A stretch of DNA of 64,000 bases, from assembly GCA_028710415.1 (NCBI GenBank), contig JAQTUE010000018.1:62001-126000 (forward strand), in the 5' to 3' direction. Position numbers and translations under genes: made by a program. The DNA is from Paludibacter sp. (lineage in GTDB: Bacteria; Bacteroidota; Bacteroidia; Bacteroidales; Paludibacteraceae). Below, piece after piece: positions 19,596-28,972 of the stretch (position 1 is the stretch's first letter; every line of letters begins with the position of its first letter). The notes beneath the pieces are model-generated. The model was not told the DNA's origin and ran no database searches. It saw only the letters and a list, made by a program, of their open reading frames with translations.

Positions 19596-20921
19596 ATGGG
19601 AAGCAAGAAAAGTTTTGTATTGGACACCAATGTCATTCTTCATGATTATAAATGTGTTCATAATTTCGAAGAAAATGATATATACATACCGATAGTGGTA
19701 CTCGAAGAACTCGATCATTTCAAAAAAGGGAATGAACAAATTAATTTTAATGCACGGGAGTTTGCCCGGGAACTTGATTTAATTGCTGATGAAAACCTGT
19801 TTAAGAAAGGTGCCGAACTTGGTGAAGGAAAAGGAAGGCTTTTTATCCTGACAGGTGGCGAATATCCCGATATCATTTCCAAGTCGTTCATTGAAAAAAC
19901 TTCCGACCATCGCATCCTGGCTTCGACGTATACCTTGCGTGAAAAGAAAAAAAACAGCCGGACTATACTTGTCACGAAAGATATAAACCTGCGCATGAAG
20001 GCTCTTTCATTGGGACTGGAAGCAGAAGATTATATCAATGACAAAGTAACTGACATTAATGTTTTTGAAAAGACATACGAAACGTATGATAACATTCCAC
20101 CGGAACTAATCGACAGGTTATACAAAAGCGAAGGGACGATTCCAATTGACGAACTGGCATTTGCATCGGATATAGAGCCACAGGATTGCTTTGTATTGAG
20201 AAGCAACCGTGCGAGCGTACTGGCAAGGTATAATCCGGAGACTGGACTTGTGAAACGCATAGAAAAAGAAAGGTGCTTCGGTATTGAACCCCGGAATGCC
20301 GAACAGACATTTGCCATGAATGTATTGTTGGATGATGATATAAAACTGGTTGCATTAACCGGTAAATCGGGAACCGGAAAGACCTTACTGGCTCTGGCAG
20401 CTGCCCTGCAGAAGAATGATGCCTACAAGCAAATCCTGCTGGCACGTCCTATTGTGGCATTAAGCAATAAAGACCTGGGATTTCTGCCTGGTGACGAGAA
20501 ACAAAAAATAGCACCCTACATGCAACCTTTGTTCGATAACCTGAATGTAATAAAGCATAACTTTTCATATCAGGGAAAAGAAATCAGGCAAATTGATGAA
20601 ATGCAACGCAACAACCAACTTGTAATTGAAGCATTGGCCTATATCAGGGGCAGGAGTTTGAGCGATACTTTCTTTATTGTGGATGAGGCGCAAAACCTGA
20701 CACCTCACGAAATAAAGACAATTATTACCCGTGCAGGTGAAGGCACTAAAATTGTATTTACCGGTGACATCCAACAAATTGATTCGCCATACCTGGATAT
20801 GTTTTCGAATGGATTGGTATATATGATCGATCGCATGCGGGGACAAAACATATTTGCCCATATCAACCTGGTAAAAGGAGAACGGAGTTTTCTTTCGGAA
20901 CTGGCAAGTGACCTCTTGTAG
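19596..20921 (+). CDS. PIN domain-PhoH ATPase fusion protein
   Basis: 441 residues. Residues 1-140 are a PIN-type nuclease domain (FVLDTNVILHD with Asp10, VVLEELDHFKKG, later ILVTKDINLRMKA). Residues about 225-441 are a PhoH-type ATPase with Walker A GKSGTGKT, FLPGDEKQKIAPYMQPL, Walker B FIVDEAQNL and IVFTGDIQQID. Fusions of this type are thought to be RNA helicase-nucleases in RNA turnover. The gene stands alone, and its stop codon is followed by AGAGGTAAGAAGTAAGAGG words. Activity on RNA is family knowledge, not shown here. Confidence 0.93.
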   Translation: MGSKKSFVLDTNVILHDYKCVHNFEENDIYIPIVVLEELDHFKKGNEQINFNAREFARELDLIADENLFKKGAELGEGKGRLFILTGGEYPDIISKSFIEKTSDHRILASTYTLREKKKNSRTILVTKDINLRMKALSLGLEAEDYINDKVTDINVFEKTYETYDNIPPELIDRLYKSEGTIPIDELAFASDIEPQDCFVLRSNRASVLARYNPETGLVKRIEKERCFGIEPRNAEQTFAMNVLLDDDIKLVALTGKSGTGKTLLALAAALQKNDAYKQILLARPIVALSNKDLGFLPGDEKQKIAPYMQPLFDNLNVIKHNFSYQGKEIRQIDEMQRNNQLVIEALAYIRGRSLSDTFFIVDEAQNLTPHEIKTIITRAGEGTKIVFTGDIQQIDSPYLDMFSNGLVYMIDRMRGQNIFAHINLVKGERSFLSELASDLL

Positions 20922-21108
20922 GAGCAAGAGGTAAGAAGTAAGAGGTAACTAAATTGTCAACAATCAATACTTATCTCTTACAATTAATTTTACTGTATCT
21001 TTGCTACCCGAAAAGTATTGAAAACCCATTAAAATAATATACACTAACAAATTCTACAAAAGTTGACTGGGATAATCGTCAACTGTTTTCAAATTACACA
21101 AATAAAGA

Positions 21109-22500
21109 ATGACGAATCAGAATGCAGTTACCAACATACTTGGGACAGAGAAAATAGGGAAACTAATATGGAAATATTCTCTTCCAGCCATAGTAGGTAC
21201 TGTAGTAATGGCACTCTATAATATTATCGACAGGATCTTTATAGGCCAGGGAGTTGGACCATTAGCTATATCAGGTTTAGCCCTTACGTTTCCATTTATG
21301 ATCCTGCTAATGGCTTTTGGAATGTTGGTAGGTGTGGGTGCAGCTTCCCGAATATCAATTACGTTGGGAGAGAACGAACTGGAGAAAGCAGAGAAAATTC
21401 TGGCTAATGCGTTTACCCTTACATTGATAATTTCGGGAACGGTGATCCTGTTTTCGTATATTTATATGAGTGATGTACTCCGCATGTTTGGAGGAACTGA
21501 AAAGACAATACGCTATGCCGAAGATTTTATGAAGATTATCATTCCGGGAAGTATCTTTTCGGCACTGAATTATGGATTCAACAACATCATGCGCGCATCG
21601 GGGTATCCACAAAAAGCCATGTATACCATGATAATTTGTGCTTTAATAAATATAGTCCTGGATGCGGTATTTATTTTTGGTTTTCACTGGGGCATCCAGG
21701 GGGCTGCCATTGCGACTAATATTGCATTTGTGGTGGGAACAGTTTGGGTGTTGTCACATTTTATTAAAAGGGATTCGATTATTCGCTTTCACCGTAAGAA
21801 CTTCCGGTTGGAGAAAGACATCGTAATGTCCATCCTCAACATTGGCCTGTCACCCTTCAGTATGCAATTGGCAACTTGCTTTATCATCATATTGGTAAAC
21901 ACGACGCTGATTCACTACGGAGGAGATTTGGCGATAGGGGCGTTCGGCATAATTAACAGCGTAAACACCCTGGTAGTTATGTTTATTATCGGATTGAACC
22001 AGGGGACACAACCAATTATAGGTTTTAACTTTGGAGCCAAGATTTACGACCGGATGTTCAAAACATTGAAATATGCTGTCGTGGTTGCTACAGGACTCAC
22101 AACGATAGGATTCATTATCGGCACCTTTCTGCCATCAGTCATGGCTTCCCTATTTACCAGGGATGTTGAATTGCAACACATAGCTACCAAAGCGCTCCGG
22201 ATATCGGTGACCATGTTTCCAATTATCGGTGTGCAGATTGTCATAACCAATTTCTTCCAGTCTATCGGGAAAGCAAAGATATCAATTTTCCTGAGCCTGA
22301 CACGCCAGTTTTTGTTCCTGGTACCCTGTTTATTGATTCTGCCTCCGATCTTCGGTTTAACAGGTGTTTGGTCATCAATGCCGGTATCGGATGGATTAGC
22401 CTCGGTAATGTCAATTGCATTTATTTTTTATTACATGCGGAGATTTAATAAAAAACAGGCGTTGAGCATTGAGTATAGAGGAATGAGAAGTGAGGAATGA
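21109..22500 (+). CDS. MATE-family multidrug/sodium antiporter
   Basis: 463 residues with about 12 hydrophobic helices arranged as two halves, each with the MATE pattern (IWKYSLPAIVGTVVMALYNIIDRIFIG in the first and GLSPFSMQLATCFIIILVN, GLNQGTQPIIGFNFGA in the second). It would export cationic compounds from the cytoplasm in exchange for Na+ or H+. The last residues (SIEYRGMRSEE) are encoded by a GAGGAATGAGAAGTGAGG low-complexity stretch that continues past the stop codon, so the C-terminal tail seems to come from a repeat. Confidence 0.93.
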   Translation: MTNQNAVTNILGTEKIGKLIWKYSLPAIVGTVVMALYNIIDRIFIGQGVGPLAISGLALTFPFMILLMAFGMLVGVGAASRISITLGENELEKAEKILANAFTLTLIISGTVILFSYIYMSDVLRMFGGTEKTIRYAEDFMKIIIPGSIFSALNYGFNNIMRASGYPQKAMYTMIICALINIVLDAVFIFGFHWGIQGAAIATNIAFVVGTVWVLSHFIKRDSIIRFHRKNFRLEKDIVMSILNIGLSPFSMQLATCFIIILVNTTLIHYGGDLAIGAFGIINSVNTLVVMFIIGLNQGTQPIIGFNFGAKIYDRMFKTLKYAVVVATGLTTIGFIIGTFLPSVMASLFTRDVELQHIATKALRISVTMFPIIGVQIVITNFFQSIGKAKISIFLSLTRQFLFLVPCLLILPPIFGLTGVWSSMPVSDGLASVMSIAFIFYYMRRFNKKQALSIEYRGMRSEE

Positions 22501-22543
22501 GAGTTGAGAAGTAAAGTAAGAAGTAGGTAGTAAGTAGTAAAGC
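22483..22543 (+). repeat. Word repeats overlapping and following the MATE stop codon
   Basis: AGGAATGAGAAGTGAGGAAT is followed by GAAGTAAAGTAAGAAGTAGG and TAGTAAGTAGTAAAG. The same words occur after other stop codons in this window. The first part codes for the end of the MATE protein. Confidence 0.6.
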
Positions 22544-22607
22544 AAACTTCATTCAGAAGTACAAAACAAAAGTGACTAAATTCCAGGGAAATATATTCAA
22601 ATTAGGG

Positions 22608-22657
22608 TATTGAAAATGGAGAAGAAAATCAATTGATTTTCTTCTCCATTTTCAATA
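22608..22657. terminator. 50-bp perfect palindrome between convergent genes
   Basis: Bases 22608-22632 (TATTGAAAATGGAGAAGAAA and five more) are perfectly complementary to 22633-22657. It lies between the convergent MATE and SPOR genes, so a bidirectional terminator is the likely role. There is no separate U tract and no spacer at the centre, which is unusual. Confidence 0.65.
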
Positions 22658-22674
22658 CAAGTGTAATGCATTGT

Positions 22675-23154
22675 TTATTTTTGAACCAATACCCAGGCAT
22701 CAGGGAAACGGGTTGAAATATTTTTGATAAATGCATGTGCCTTTTGATAATCATTTACTGAAGTCATAAGGACACGAAACATACCTTTTTCGTTTACGAC
22801 AACGATGGCTTTATTTCCTTCGTTAATAAGTTTACTTTTTAATCCTTTAGCATTATCTTGTTTTGTAAAACTACCAACTACCACATGGTATTTGTATTTC
22901 AATGCATCAGTGTTGGTTTCACCTTCAGCCAGGCTGAAGTTTTCATTGCGGGTTACCTCTGTTTCATTTGAAGCGACTCTTTGTTCTGTTTGAGGAGTGA
23001 CAGCCGGGGTTGGTTTGGTAACTACTGTTCTTGGGGCAGTGGCTTCAATGTTTGCGCCGGCAGGTATCTCAGCAATTTTTTGTTTTGTTTTACAGGCAGA
23101 TGTTGCTAACATTACAACAGCTAAAGCAAGGGTTAATCTGATTGTTTTGTTCAT
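22675..23154 (-). CDS. SPOR-domain lipoprotein
   Basis: 159 residues. The signal peptide ends in a lipobox (LATSAC, Cys21). Residues about 25-85 are a low-complexity Thr/Pro/Glu linker, and residues about 88-158 are a SPOR domain (YKYHVVVGSFTKQDNAKGLKSKLINEG...VLMTSVNDYQKAHAFIKN). SPOR domains bind peptidoglycan stripped of stem peptides at division sites, so a cell-envelope role near the septum is likely. The gene is monocistronic. Confidence 0.88.
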   Translation of the reverse strand: MNKTIRLTLALAVVMLATSACKTKQKIAEIPAGANIEATAPRTVVTKPTPAVTPQTEQRVASNETEVTRNENFSLAEGETNTDALKYKYHVVVGSFTKQDNAKGLKSKLINEGNKAIVVVNEKGMFRVLMTSVNDYQKAHAFIKNISTRFPDAWVLVQK

Positions 23155-23425
23155 GTTTTTTTTTAATTATATGATTGTATTATTTATTAATTTCTATTGC
23201 CAAAAAATGTAAAGCCTTGCCAATTTACCAGTTGACTTTGCATTATGACTTTAGATTTATTCTTAGACACTACAAAGATGACAAGAAAAAAGCATCTATA
23301 CAAATACTCATGATAAATTTTATATAAAATATACTGATTTGTTCAAACAAAATGCCTATCCCAGACGTTTAAGGTTTAGAAAAGTAAAAATCAAGCGAAT
23401 TATTAACTCATAAAAAAACAAAATT

Positions 23426-24001
23426 ATGAAATTTACATTGCCCGAATTACCTTATGCTCACAATGCCCTGGAACCAATTATCAGTGAAAGAACCATCAGT
23501 TTCCATTATGGAAAACATCACCAAACCTATGTAAATAACCTCAATGGGTTGGTAGAAGGAACTGAATTTGAAAATTCCGACCTGGAAGCTATTGTCAAAA
23601 AATCAGAAGGCCCCATGTTTAATAATGCTGCCCAAATATGGAATCATACTTTCTATTTTTTATCATTGACTCCAAACAAAGGAAGTGTTCCGGGTGATAA
23701 GTTGCTTAAAGCAATCAATGCAGGTTGGGATTCACTTGATAATTTTAAAGCTGAATTCAATAAAGCGGCCGTATCGGTGTTTGGTTCAGGATGGGCCTGG
23801 CTGGTAAAAGATGGTGAGGGAAAACTATCGATCGTAAAAGAAAGCAATGCCGGCAATCCGATTACCCGAGGTTTAACTCCACTGCTTACATTTGATGTTT
23901 GGGAACATGCCTATTACCTGGATTATCAAAACCGTCGTGCCGACTATGTAGCAGCATTATGGGATTTGGTAGACTGGAAGATTGTTTCAGACAGATTCTA
24001 A
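23426..24001 (+). CDS. sodB: Superoxide dismutase, Fe type
   Basis: 191 residues, normal for the Fe/Mn family. Metal ligands are visible at His27 (FHYGKHHQTYV), His74 (IWNHTFYF), Asp157 and His161 (FDVWEHAYYLDYQNRR). The AAQIWNHTFYF and GSGWAWLV patterns fit iron or cambialistic enzymes. It removes superoxide in the cytoplasm. The RBS region is A-rich, as usual in Bacteroidota, and an intrinsic terminator follows at 24027. Confidence 0.95.
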   Translation: MKFTLPELPYAHNALEPIISERTISFHYGKHHQTYVNNLNGLVEGTEFENSDLEAIVKKSEGPMFNNAAQIWNHTFYFLSLTPNKGSVPGDKLLKAINAGWDSLDNFKAEFNKAAVSVFGSGWAWLVKDGEGKLSIVKESNAGNPITRGLTPLLTFDVWEHAYYLDYQNRRADYVAALWDLVDWKIVSDRF

Positions 24002-24026
24002 CAGAACAGATTTTAAGACTTTTAAG

Positions 24027-24059
24027 AGCCGGATTGATTAAAATCAATCCGGCTTTTTT
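24027..24059 (+). terminator. Intrinsic terminator of sodB
   Basis: A perfect 13-bp stem AGCCGGATTGATT with its complement and a 2-nt spacer is followed by six T. Confidence 0.92.
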
Positions 24060-24264
24060 GTTCCATTTATCTTTACATTCATTCTAAACAATTAATGTGA
24101 GTTTCTTAATACTTGTTAAAATACACAACGAAACATTCATTTTACTAAAAAATGCTAGTTCATTGTATTGAAGTGTCCTAAAAAAATTATCTTTGCACTC
24201 ACTTATACTATATTTCTACCTAAAAGGGGAAATAGGACACTAAATAATTTAATAAACGAAGCGA

Positions 24265-24870
24265 ATGAAAAACTTATCACTCATTTTTAATGCCATTTTG
24301 GCGATTGCAGTAGTAGTTCTATTTGTATTGGTACTAGGCAATAAAACAGCTATTGCAACGAAACAAACAGTTCACGGCAAAGAAATAATCACAAAAGGTA
24401 AGTTACCAATAGCTTACATAAATATTGATTCTTTGTTGCTGCATTATCAATTCGCGAAAGAAGCCAACGAATCATTAATTAAGAAACAAGAAGATTCAAG
24501 GTTAACTATCAACACCAAAGCACGTCAATTACAGGTTGAAATGAGTGAGTTTCAACGTAAACTGGAAAACAATGCATTCCTAAGCCGCGAGCGTGCAGAA
24601 CAAGAACAGGCACGATTACAAAAGAAACAACAAGACCTACAGGTACTTGATGGTGATCTGAGCAAACAATTAGTTCAGGTTCAACAAAAAATGAGTGAAC
24701 AATTGCGTGACACTATCAATTCGTTTATGAAGGATTTTAATAAGGATCATAAATATGAGTTGATAATCAGCAATACTTCAAGCGATAACATACTGTATGC
24801 TGATAAATCGTATGATATCACTGCCGAAGTGACGAAGCAACTGAATGAACGTTTTGCTGCAAAGAAATAA
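24265..24870 (+). CDS. OmpH/Skp-family periplasmic chaperone-like protein
   Basis: 201 residues. An N-terminal hydrophobic segment (IFNAILAIAVVVLFVLVLG) serves as a signal or anchor. Then comes the Skp start pattern (KLPIAYINIDSLLLHYQFAKE), a long charged coiled coil (about 75-150) and the closing segment KYELIISNTSSDNILYADKSYDITAEVTKQLNERF. Skp/OmpH proteins hold unfolded outer-membrane proteins in the periplasm. Compared with classical Skp the signal segment may stay uncleaved, making a membrane-anchored form. A promoter-like TATCTTTG lies near 24188. Confidence 0.88.
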   Translation: MKNLSLIFNAILAIAVVVLFVLVLGNKTAIATKQTVHGKEIITKGKLPIAYINIDSLLLHYQFAKEANESLIKKQEDSRLTINTKARQLQVEMSEFQRKLENNAFLSRERAEQEQARLQKKQQDLQVLDGDLSKQLVQVQQKMSEQLRDTINSFMKDFNKDHKYELIISNTSSDNILYADKSYDITAEVTKQLNERFAAKK

Positions 24871-24893
24871 ATTCTGAACCAATCTACTGGTAT

Positions 24894-24927
24894 AAAAAAA
24901 GCACAACTTAATTGTTGTGCTTTTTTT
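24894..24927. terminator. Bidirectional terminator between OmpH-like gene and the minus-strand pair
   Basis: Seven A, GCACAAC, TTAATT, GTTGTGC and seven T. The stem and both tracts are symmetric, so it can serve the plus-strand gene and the convergent minus-strand operon. Confidence 0.9.
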
Positions 24928-24955
24928 ATGGGACTATATGGATAAATTCATTTTT

Positions 24956-25282
24956 TCATTTTCCACGAAAAGATTGAAAGAAAGAGGATAGTGCATAAAT
25001 CAATATACAAACAACCCATGAATTAGAATTCGTAAACATTAAATAAGCTGCTACCCCTAACATAAGACTTGTAAGTAAACCAATACGGAGTAAGCGTTGT
25101 TGCCGGTGTTCCAGATTTTTGCTTTCAAAAGCTTTCTTTCCTTGTATAAAAATCAATAAGGCGGCACCTACCGAAAAAATGTAAGGAGCGTAAACGAGAT
25201 CGAAAATTTTGGCAAAAGCACCTAAAATAATAATGGTTCCGGCAGTAATAAAGAGAATTTGGGAGGGTTGTTTTTCTTTCAT
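24956..25282 (-). CDS. Small membrane protein of unknown function
   Basis: 108 residues with three or four hydrophobic helices (ILFITAGTIIILGAFAKI, APYIFSVGAALLIFI, IGLLTSLMLGVAAYLMF, WVVCILIYALSSFF) and a basic loop EHRQQRLLR. It overlaps the divIC gene by 4 nt (ATGA), so the two are translationally coupled. This pairing suggests a link to the cell envelope or division, but no function can be named. Confidence 0.75.
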   Translation of the reverse strand: MKEKQPSQILFITAGTIIILGAFAKIFDLVYAPYIFSVGAALLIFIQGKKAFESKNLEHRQQRLLRIGLLTSLMLGVAAYLMFTNSNSWVVCILIYALSSFFQSFRGK

Positions 25283-25584
25283 TCTTTAATTATAAAAATA
25301 TCTTCATTTTCTTTTTTCATATAATAATGTTCGCGGGCAAACTTTTCGAGGTTTGCATTGCTCGATTGCAGCTCAAATTTCTTAAGTTTATTTGATTTTA
25401 TTTCATCCTGATAAAATTTGTATTCTTTCTCCAGTTCACTTATCTTGCGGTGAGTCTGCCAACGATATATCAAGCTGTGTTGATCGAAGAAAGTAACAAA
25501 CACAGTATACGCTAAAAAAACAATCAGATACTTATTCAATAGTATCTTGCCTAGTTTCTTTCCTGTACTTTTAAAAAATGCCAT
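25279..25584 (-). CDS. FtsB/DivIC-family septum formation protein
   Basis: 101 residues: a cytoplasmic basic N-terminus, one membrane helix (YLIVFLAYTVFVTFF), then a coiled coil (HRKISELEKEYKFYQDEIKSNKLKKFELQSS) and the typical closing segment LEKFAREHYYMKKENEDIFII. This is the standard architecture of DivIC/FtsB, which bridges FtsL and FtsQ in the divisome. It is upstream of, and coupled to, a small membrane protein gene. Confidence 0.9.
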   Translation of the reverse strand: MAFFKSTGKKLGKILLNKYLIVFLAYTVFVTFFDQHSLIYRWQTHRKISELEKEYKFYQDEIKSNKLKKFELQSSNANLEKFAREHYYMKKENEDIFIIKE

Positions 25585-25779
25585 GATAGATCAAATTACA
25601 AGTTGCCGGTATAAAAAGTTAAGAGCGATGAGACAAATAATTAAATAACCCACGTTTTCGAGACAAAGGTAAGCAATTTTTATGTTCATTCTTTTTTTTG
25701 AGAAATCTTTTTTTTTGATGAACTGTAGCTGATTTTTTTCAGTATATTTGCAGACAAAAGCAGAAAAAGGTTTCAATTT

Positions 25780-27531
25780 ATGGATAATTTCATTGTTTCG
25801 GCTCGCAAATATCGTCCGTCGTCATTTAACTCGGTTGTCGGTCAGGTAGCTTTGACAACTACACTTAAGAATGCCATCAAAAGCAATCATTTGGCACACG
25901 CCTATTTGTTTTGCGGTCCAAGGGGGGTTGGTAAAACTACCTGTGCCCGTATATTTGCTAAAACCATAAATTGCCAGAACCTGACAGCTGAAGCTGAGGC
26001 CTGTAATGAATGTGAATCATGTGTATCCTTTAATGAACAAAGGTCGTATAATATCCATGAATTGGATGCTGCTTCCAACAACGGGGTGGATGATATCCGA
26101 TCATTAACCGATCAGGTCCGCATACCGCCACAAATAGGCAAATACAGCGTCTATATCATTGATGAAGTACATATGCTCTCCCAGGGTGCTTTTAATGCAT
26201 TCCTGAAGACATTGGAAGAGCCACCTGCACATGCCATTTTTATTCTGGCGACTACCGAAAAACATAAAATTATCCCAACCATACTTTCACGTTGCCAGAT
26301 ATACGACTTTAACCGTATCACGGTAGCTGATACTGTGAAGCATTTGCAATATGTAGCACTTCAGGAAGGTGTAACTGCTGACGTGAATGCATTGAACATA
26401 GTTGCACAGAAAAGTGAAGGCGGAATGCGTGATGCCTTGTCTATCTTCGACCAGTTGGTCAGCTTCTGCGGGAACAACATTACCTATCAGGGAGTCATTG
26501 AAAACCTGAACGTGCTCGATTATGAGTATTATTTTCGGTTGGTGGAAGGTTTCTTGAAAGGGGAAGTCAGCCAATCATTACTCATTTTTAATGAGATATT
26601 GAATAACGGTTTTGACGGTCATCATTTTATTACAGGACTCAGTTCGCATTTAAGGGATGTGCTTGTAAGCAAAGACCCTCAAACCATTTCATTGCTTGAG
26701 GTGGGAGCTGATATCGGTGAACGGTACAAAACGCAGGCTCAACAATGCTCACCTGAATTCCTGTTCCAGGGACTGAAAATCAGCAATGATTGCGATATTG
26801 ATTACCGGTTGAGTAAAAATAAACGGCTCCTTATTGAGCTCGCTTTAATTCGTCTGTGCCAACTGACGGATGAAAAAAAAAAATCCCTACTAATTGAGGA
26901 AGTACCTGCACCCATTCAAAAAATAGTAATTCAAGCACCTGAAGCCAATGAAAACAAGGCTGTAGTAAAAACTGTATCTGCTTCAGTACCATCTGTTACT
27001 ATTCAGGCAGAACCTGCATCTCAACCGACTGAGAATACCAGAGATGTAGTTGCAGATTCCAAGCCATCCTTTAAAAGGCCGGGGAGTATTTCAATTTCAA
27101 ATACCAACACCGTAATAACTACTCAGGTAACCAGTACCGAAGAAAAAGTTATAGAAAAAGTCATTCAAAACAATCCATTTACCTACGAAGAACTCAATAA
27201 AGCCTGGCAACAATTTGCAGATACCATTCCTGAGCAGGGTAGGATTACCAGCTTTATCAAAAGTACCAGGCCGAACTTAACCTCCGATACCACTTTTGAG
27301 TTAATTGTCAGCAATGTCTTGCAGGAGAAAGAATTGAAACGCCTGCAACAGGACATTGTAGAATTCCTTCAAGAAAGACTCCATAATTCAACGATAAGGA
27401 TGACTTTGAAAATTGCTGAAGAAACAGAAGTTCAACGGGCTAATTCACCGGAAGACCGTTTTAAAATCATGGCTGAGCAAAACCCGGCACTTGAAAAACT
27501 TAGAAATGGGTTGGGATTGGAAATTGATTAG
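25780..27531 (+). CDS. dnaX: DNA polymerase III subunit gamma/tau
   Basis: 583 residues. The clamp-loader ATPase module has Walker A GPRGVGKT (46-53), four zinc-binding cysteines (Cys65, 75, 78, 81), Walker B YIIDEVHM and the SRC sensor. A collar domain follows to about residue 365. After that comes a Pro/Thr/Glu-rich linker and a C-terminal alpha/beta domain (about 470-560) expected to bind the polymerase. At codons 365-368 there is an 11-A run (26873-26883). A single-base slip in either direction would end translation at about residue 370-372, giving a gamma-like short form. The -7-like TATATTTG lies at 25743-25750. Confidence 0.95.
   Translation: MDNFIVSARKYRPSSFNSVVGQVALTTTLKNAIKSNHLAHAYLFCGPRGVGKTTCARIFAKTINCQNLTAEAEACNECESCVSFNEQRSYNIHELDAASNNGVDDIRSLTDQVRIPPQIGKYSVYIIDEVHMLSQGAFNAFLKTLEEPPAHAIFILATTEKHKIIPTILSRCQIYDFNRITVADTVKHLQYVALQEGVTADVNALNIVAQKSEGGMRDALSIFDQLVSFCGNNITYQGVIENLNVLDYEYYFRLVEGFLKGEVSQSLLIFNEILNNGFDGHHFITGLSSHLRDVLVSKDPQTISLLEVGADIGERYKTQAQQCSPEFLFQGLKISNDCDIDYRLSKNKRLLIELALIRLCQLTDEKKKSLLIEEVPAPIQKIVIQAPEANENKAVVKTVSASVPSVTIQAEPASQPTENTRDVVADSKPSFKRPGSISISNTNTVITTQVTSTEEKVIEKVIQNNPFTYEELNKAWQQFADTIPEQGRITSFIKSTRPNLTSDTTFELIVSNVLQEKELKRLQQDIVEFLQERLHNSTIRMTLKIAEETEVQRANSPEDRFKIMAEQNPALEKLRNGLGLEID
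26873..26883 (+). promoter_or_regulatory. 11-A slippage-prone run inside dnaX
   Basis: The run reads GAA AAA AAA AAA in frame. One extra A gives KKKIPTN and a TGA stop; one A less gives KKNPY and a TAA stop. The site falls between the collar domain and the tau-specific tail, where other bacteria make gamma by programmed frameshift or transcript slippage. Whether it works here is inference. Confidence 0.55.
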
Positions 27532-27585
27532 TAGGTAGTTGGGAGTAGGTAGTAGGTAGAATATTTAGAGTAGGTAGTGAGTAGT
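27531..27585 (+). repeat. GTAGGTAG word repeat directly after dnaX
   Basis: The last base of the dnaX stop is the first base of a GTAGGTAGTTGGGAGTAGG and TAGTAGGTAG series, continuing to GTAGGTAGTGAGTAG. Confidence 0.7.
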
Positions 27586-27637
27586 TTTTGGTCAGGATAA
27601 AGAGCGCTTTAGCAAAATTTTCAATCAATAATTATTT

Positions 27638-28807
27638 ATGTTTAAGAAGATTAGCAGGGTTGTCTGGATATTATCAGTAGTCAGTTTATTTACGGACGTG
27701 GCCGGTGAAATGCTTTATCCGGTTATGCCTATCTACCTGAAAAGCATTGGCTTTTCAATTTTAATCATCGGCCTACTGGAAGGTGTGGCAGAAGCTACTG
27801 CCGGATTAAGCAAAGGGTATTTTGGTAAATTATCGGATGCTACCGGCAGACGTTTACCCTTTGTACAGGTTGGATATATCCTGAGTGCCATTGCGAAACC
27901 CATTACTGTTTTCTTTACATACCCCATTTGGATTTTCTTTGTCCGTACCACCGACCGTTTTGCTAAAGGAATCCGTACCGGTGCGCGGGATGCCATCCTA
28001 TCCGATGAAGCAACTTCCGAAACCAAAGGAACCGTTTTCGGGTTTCACCGTGCTATGGACACTGTTGGTGCTGCAATAGGGCCTGCATTGGCATTAGTTT
28101 ATTTATATTTCTATCCGAAAGATTATATATCCCTTTTCTACATTGCCTTTATTCCCGGAGTACTGGCAATAATCACTACCCTGTTACTTAAAGAAAAGAA
28201 AACCTCCCTTGCTCCTACCCATGAAAAAGTATCCTTTTTTTCCTTTTTTAAATACTGGAAACAAAGCCCAGCAGCATACAGGCAACTCTTGATTGGGTTG
28301 CTACTATTCACACTGTTTAATAGCTCGGATGTATTTCTATTGTTGAAAGCCAAAGATGCCGGATTGAACGATACCCATGTCATCGGTATTTATATTTTCT
28401 ACAACATGGTATATGCCTTTTTTGCTTTTCCTGTGGGGTCACTGGCTGATAAAATTGGATTGAAGCGAATGTTCATCATTGGACTGGCATTATTTTCGAT
28501 TGTTTATTTCGGGTTCTCTGTAAATACCAACCTATTTGTCTTTCTTGGATTGTTCTTTCTTTACGGGTTATATGCTTCAGCAACAGAAGGAGTATCCAAA
28601 GCCTGGATCAGCAATATCACCGATAAAAAAGATACTGCTACTGCAATAGGTACATTCTCCGCACTTCAAAGCCTTTGCACTATGGTAGCAAGCTCCCTGG
28701 CCGGTGTTATCTGGTACACTTTGGGTGCTAAATACCTGTTTTTAATGAGCGGAGTCATGACGCTGTTAGTCATGATATATTTAGGAAGAATGAAGGAAAA
28801 ATCCTGA
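27638..28807 (+). CDS. Major facilitator superfamily transporter
   Basis: 389 residues with about 12 membrane helices. The loop between helices 2 and 3 has the MFS motif (GYFGKLSDATGRRLPF), and its equivalent in the second half is GSLADKIGLKRMF. FTDVAGEMLYPVMPIYL in helix 1 and FVRTTDRFAKGIRTGARDAILSDE are typical of a group of MFS proteins often annotated only as MFS transporters, with no proven substrate. The gene is monocistronic and lies between dnaX and a secreted peptidase. Confidence 0.88.
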   Translation: MFKKISRVVWILSVVSLFTDVAGEMLYPVMPIYLKSIGFSILIIGLLEGVAEATAGLSKGYFGKLSDATGRRLPFVQVGYILSAIAKPITVFFTYPIWIFFVRTTDRFAKGIRTGARDAILSDEATSETKGTVFGFHRAMDTVGAAIGPALALVYLYFYPKDYISLFYIAFIPGVLAIITTLLLKEKKTSLAPTHEKVSFFSFFKYWKQSPAAYRQLLIGLLLFTLFNSSDVFLLLKAKDAGLNDTHVIGIYIFYNMVYAFFAFPVGSLADKIGLKRMFIIGLALFSIVYFGFSVNTNLFVFLGLFFLYGLYASATEGVSKAWISNITDKKDTATAIGTFSALQSLCTMVASSLAGVIWYTLGAKYLFLMSGVMTLLVMIYLGRMKEKS

Positions 28808-28972
28808 ATTAAAGTTTTATAATCAGCATATCCTTCACTTGATAAATAATCCATTTTTTATACAAATTTAAAATGGTTGAAAACTTTTATTGAGTATTAA
28901 TGTTTACTTCTTTGATACAATGATTGCATGCAACAACGATAGATTATCATAACAGAGTAATTGATCAAGCCT

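Noticed and set aside
25591..25776. 61-codon minus-strand frame between divIC and dnaX
   Set aside because: It overlaps the dnaX promoter, has no recognisable pattern and a composition typical of AT-rich spacer.
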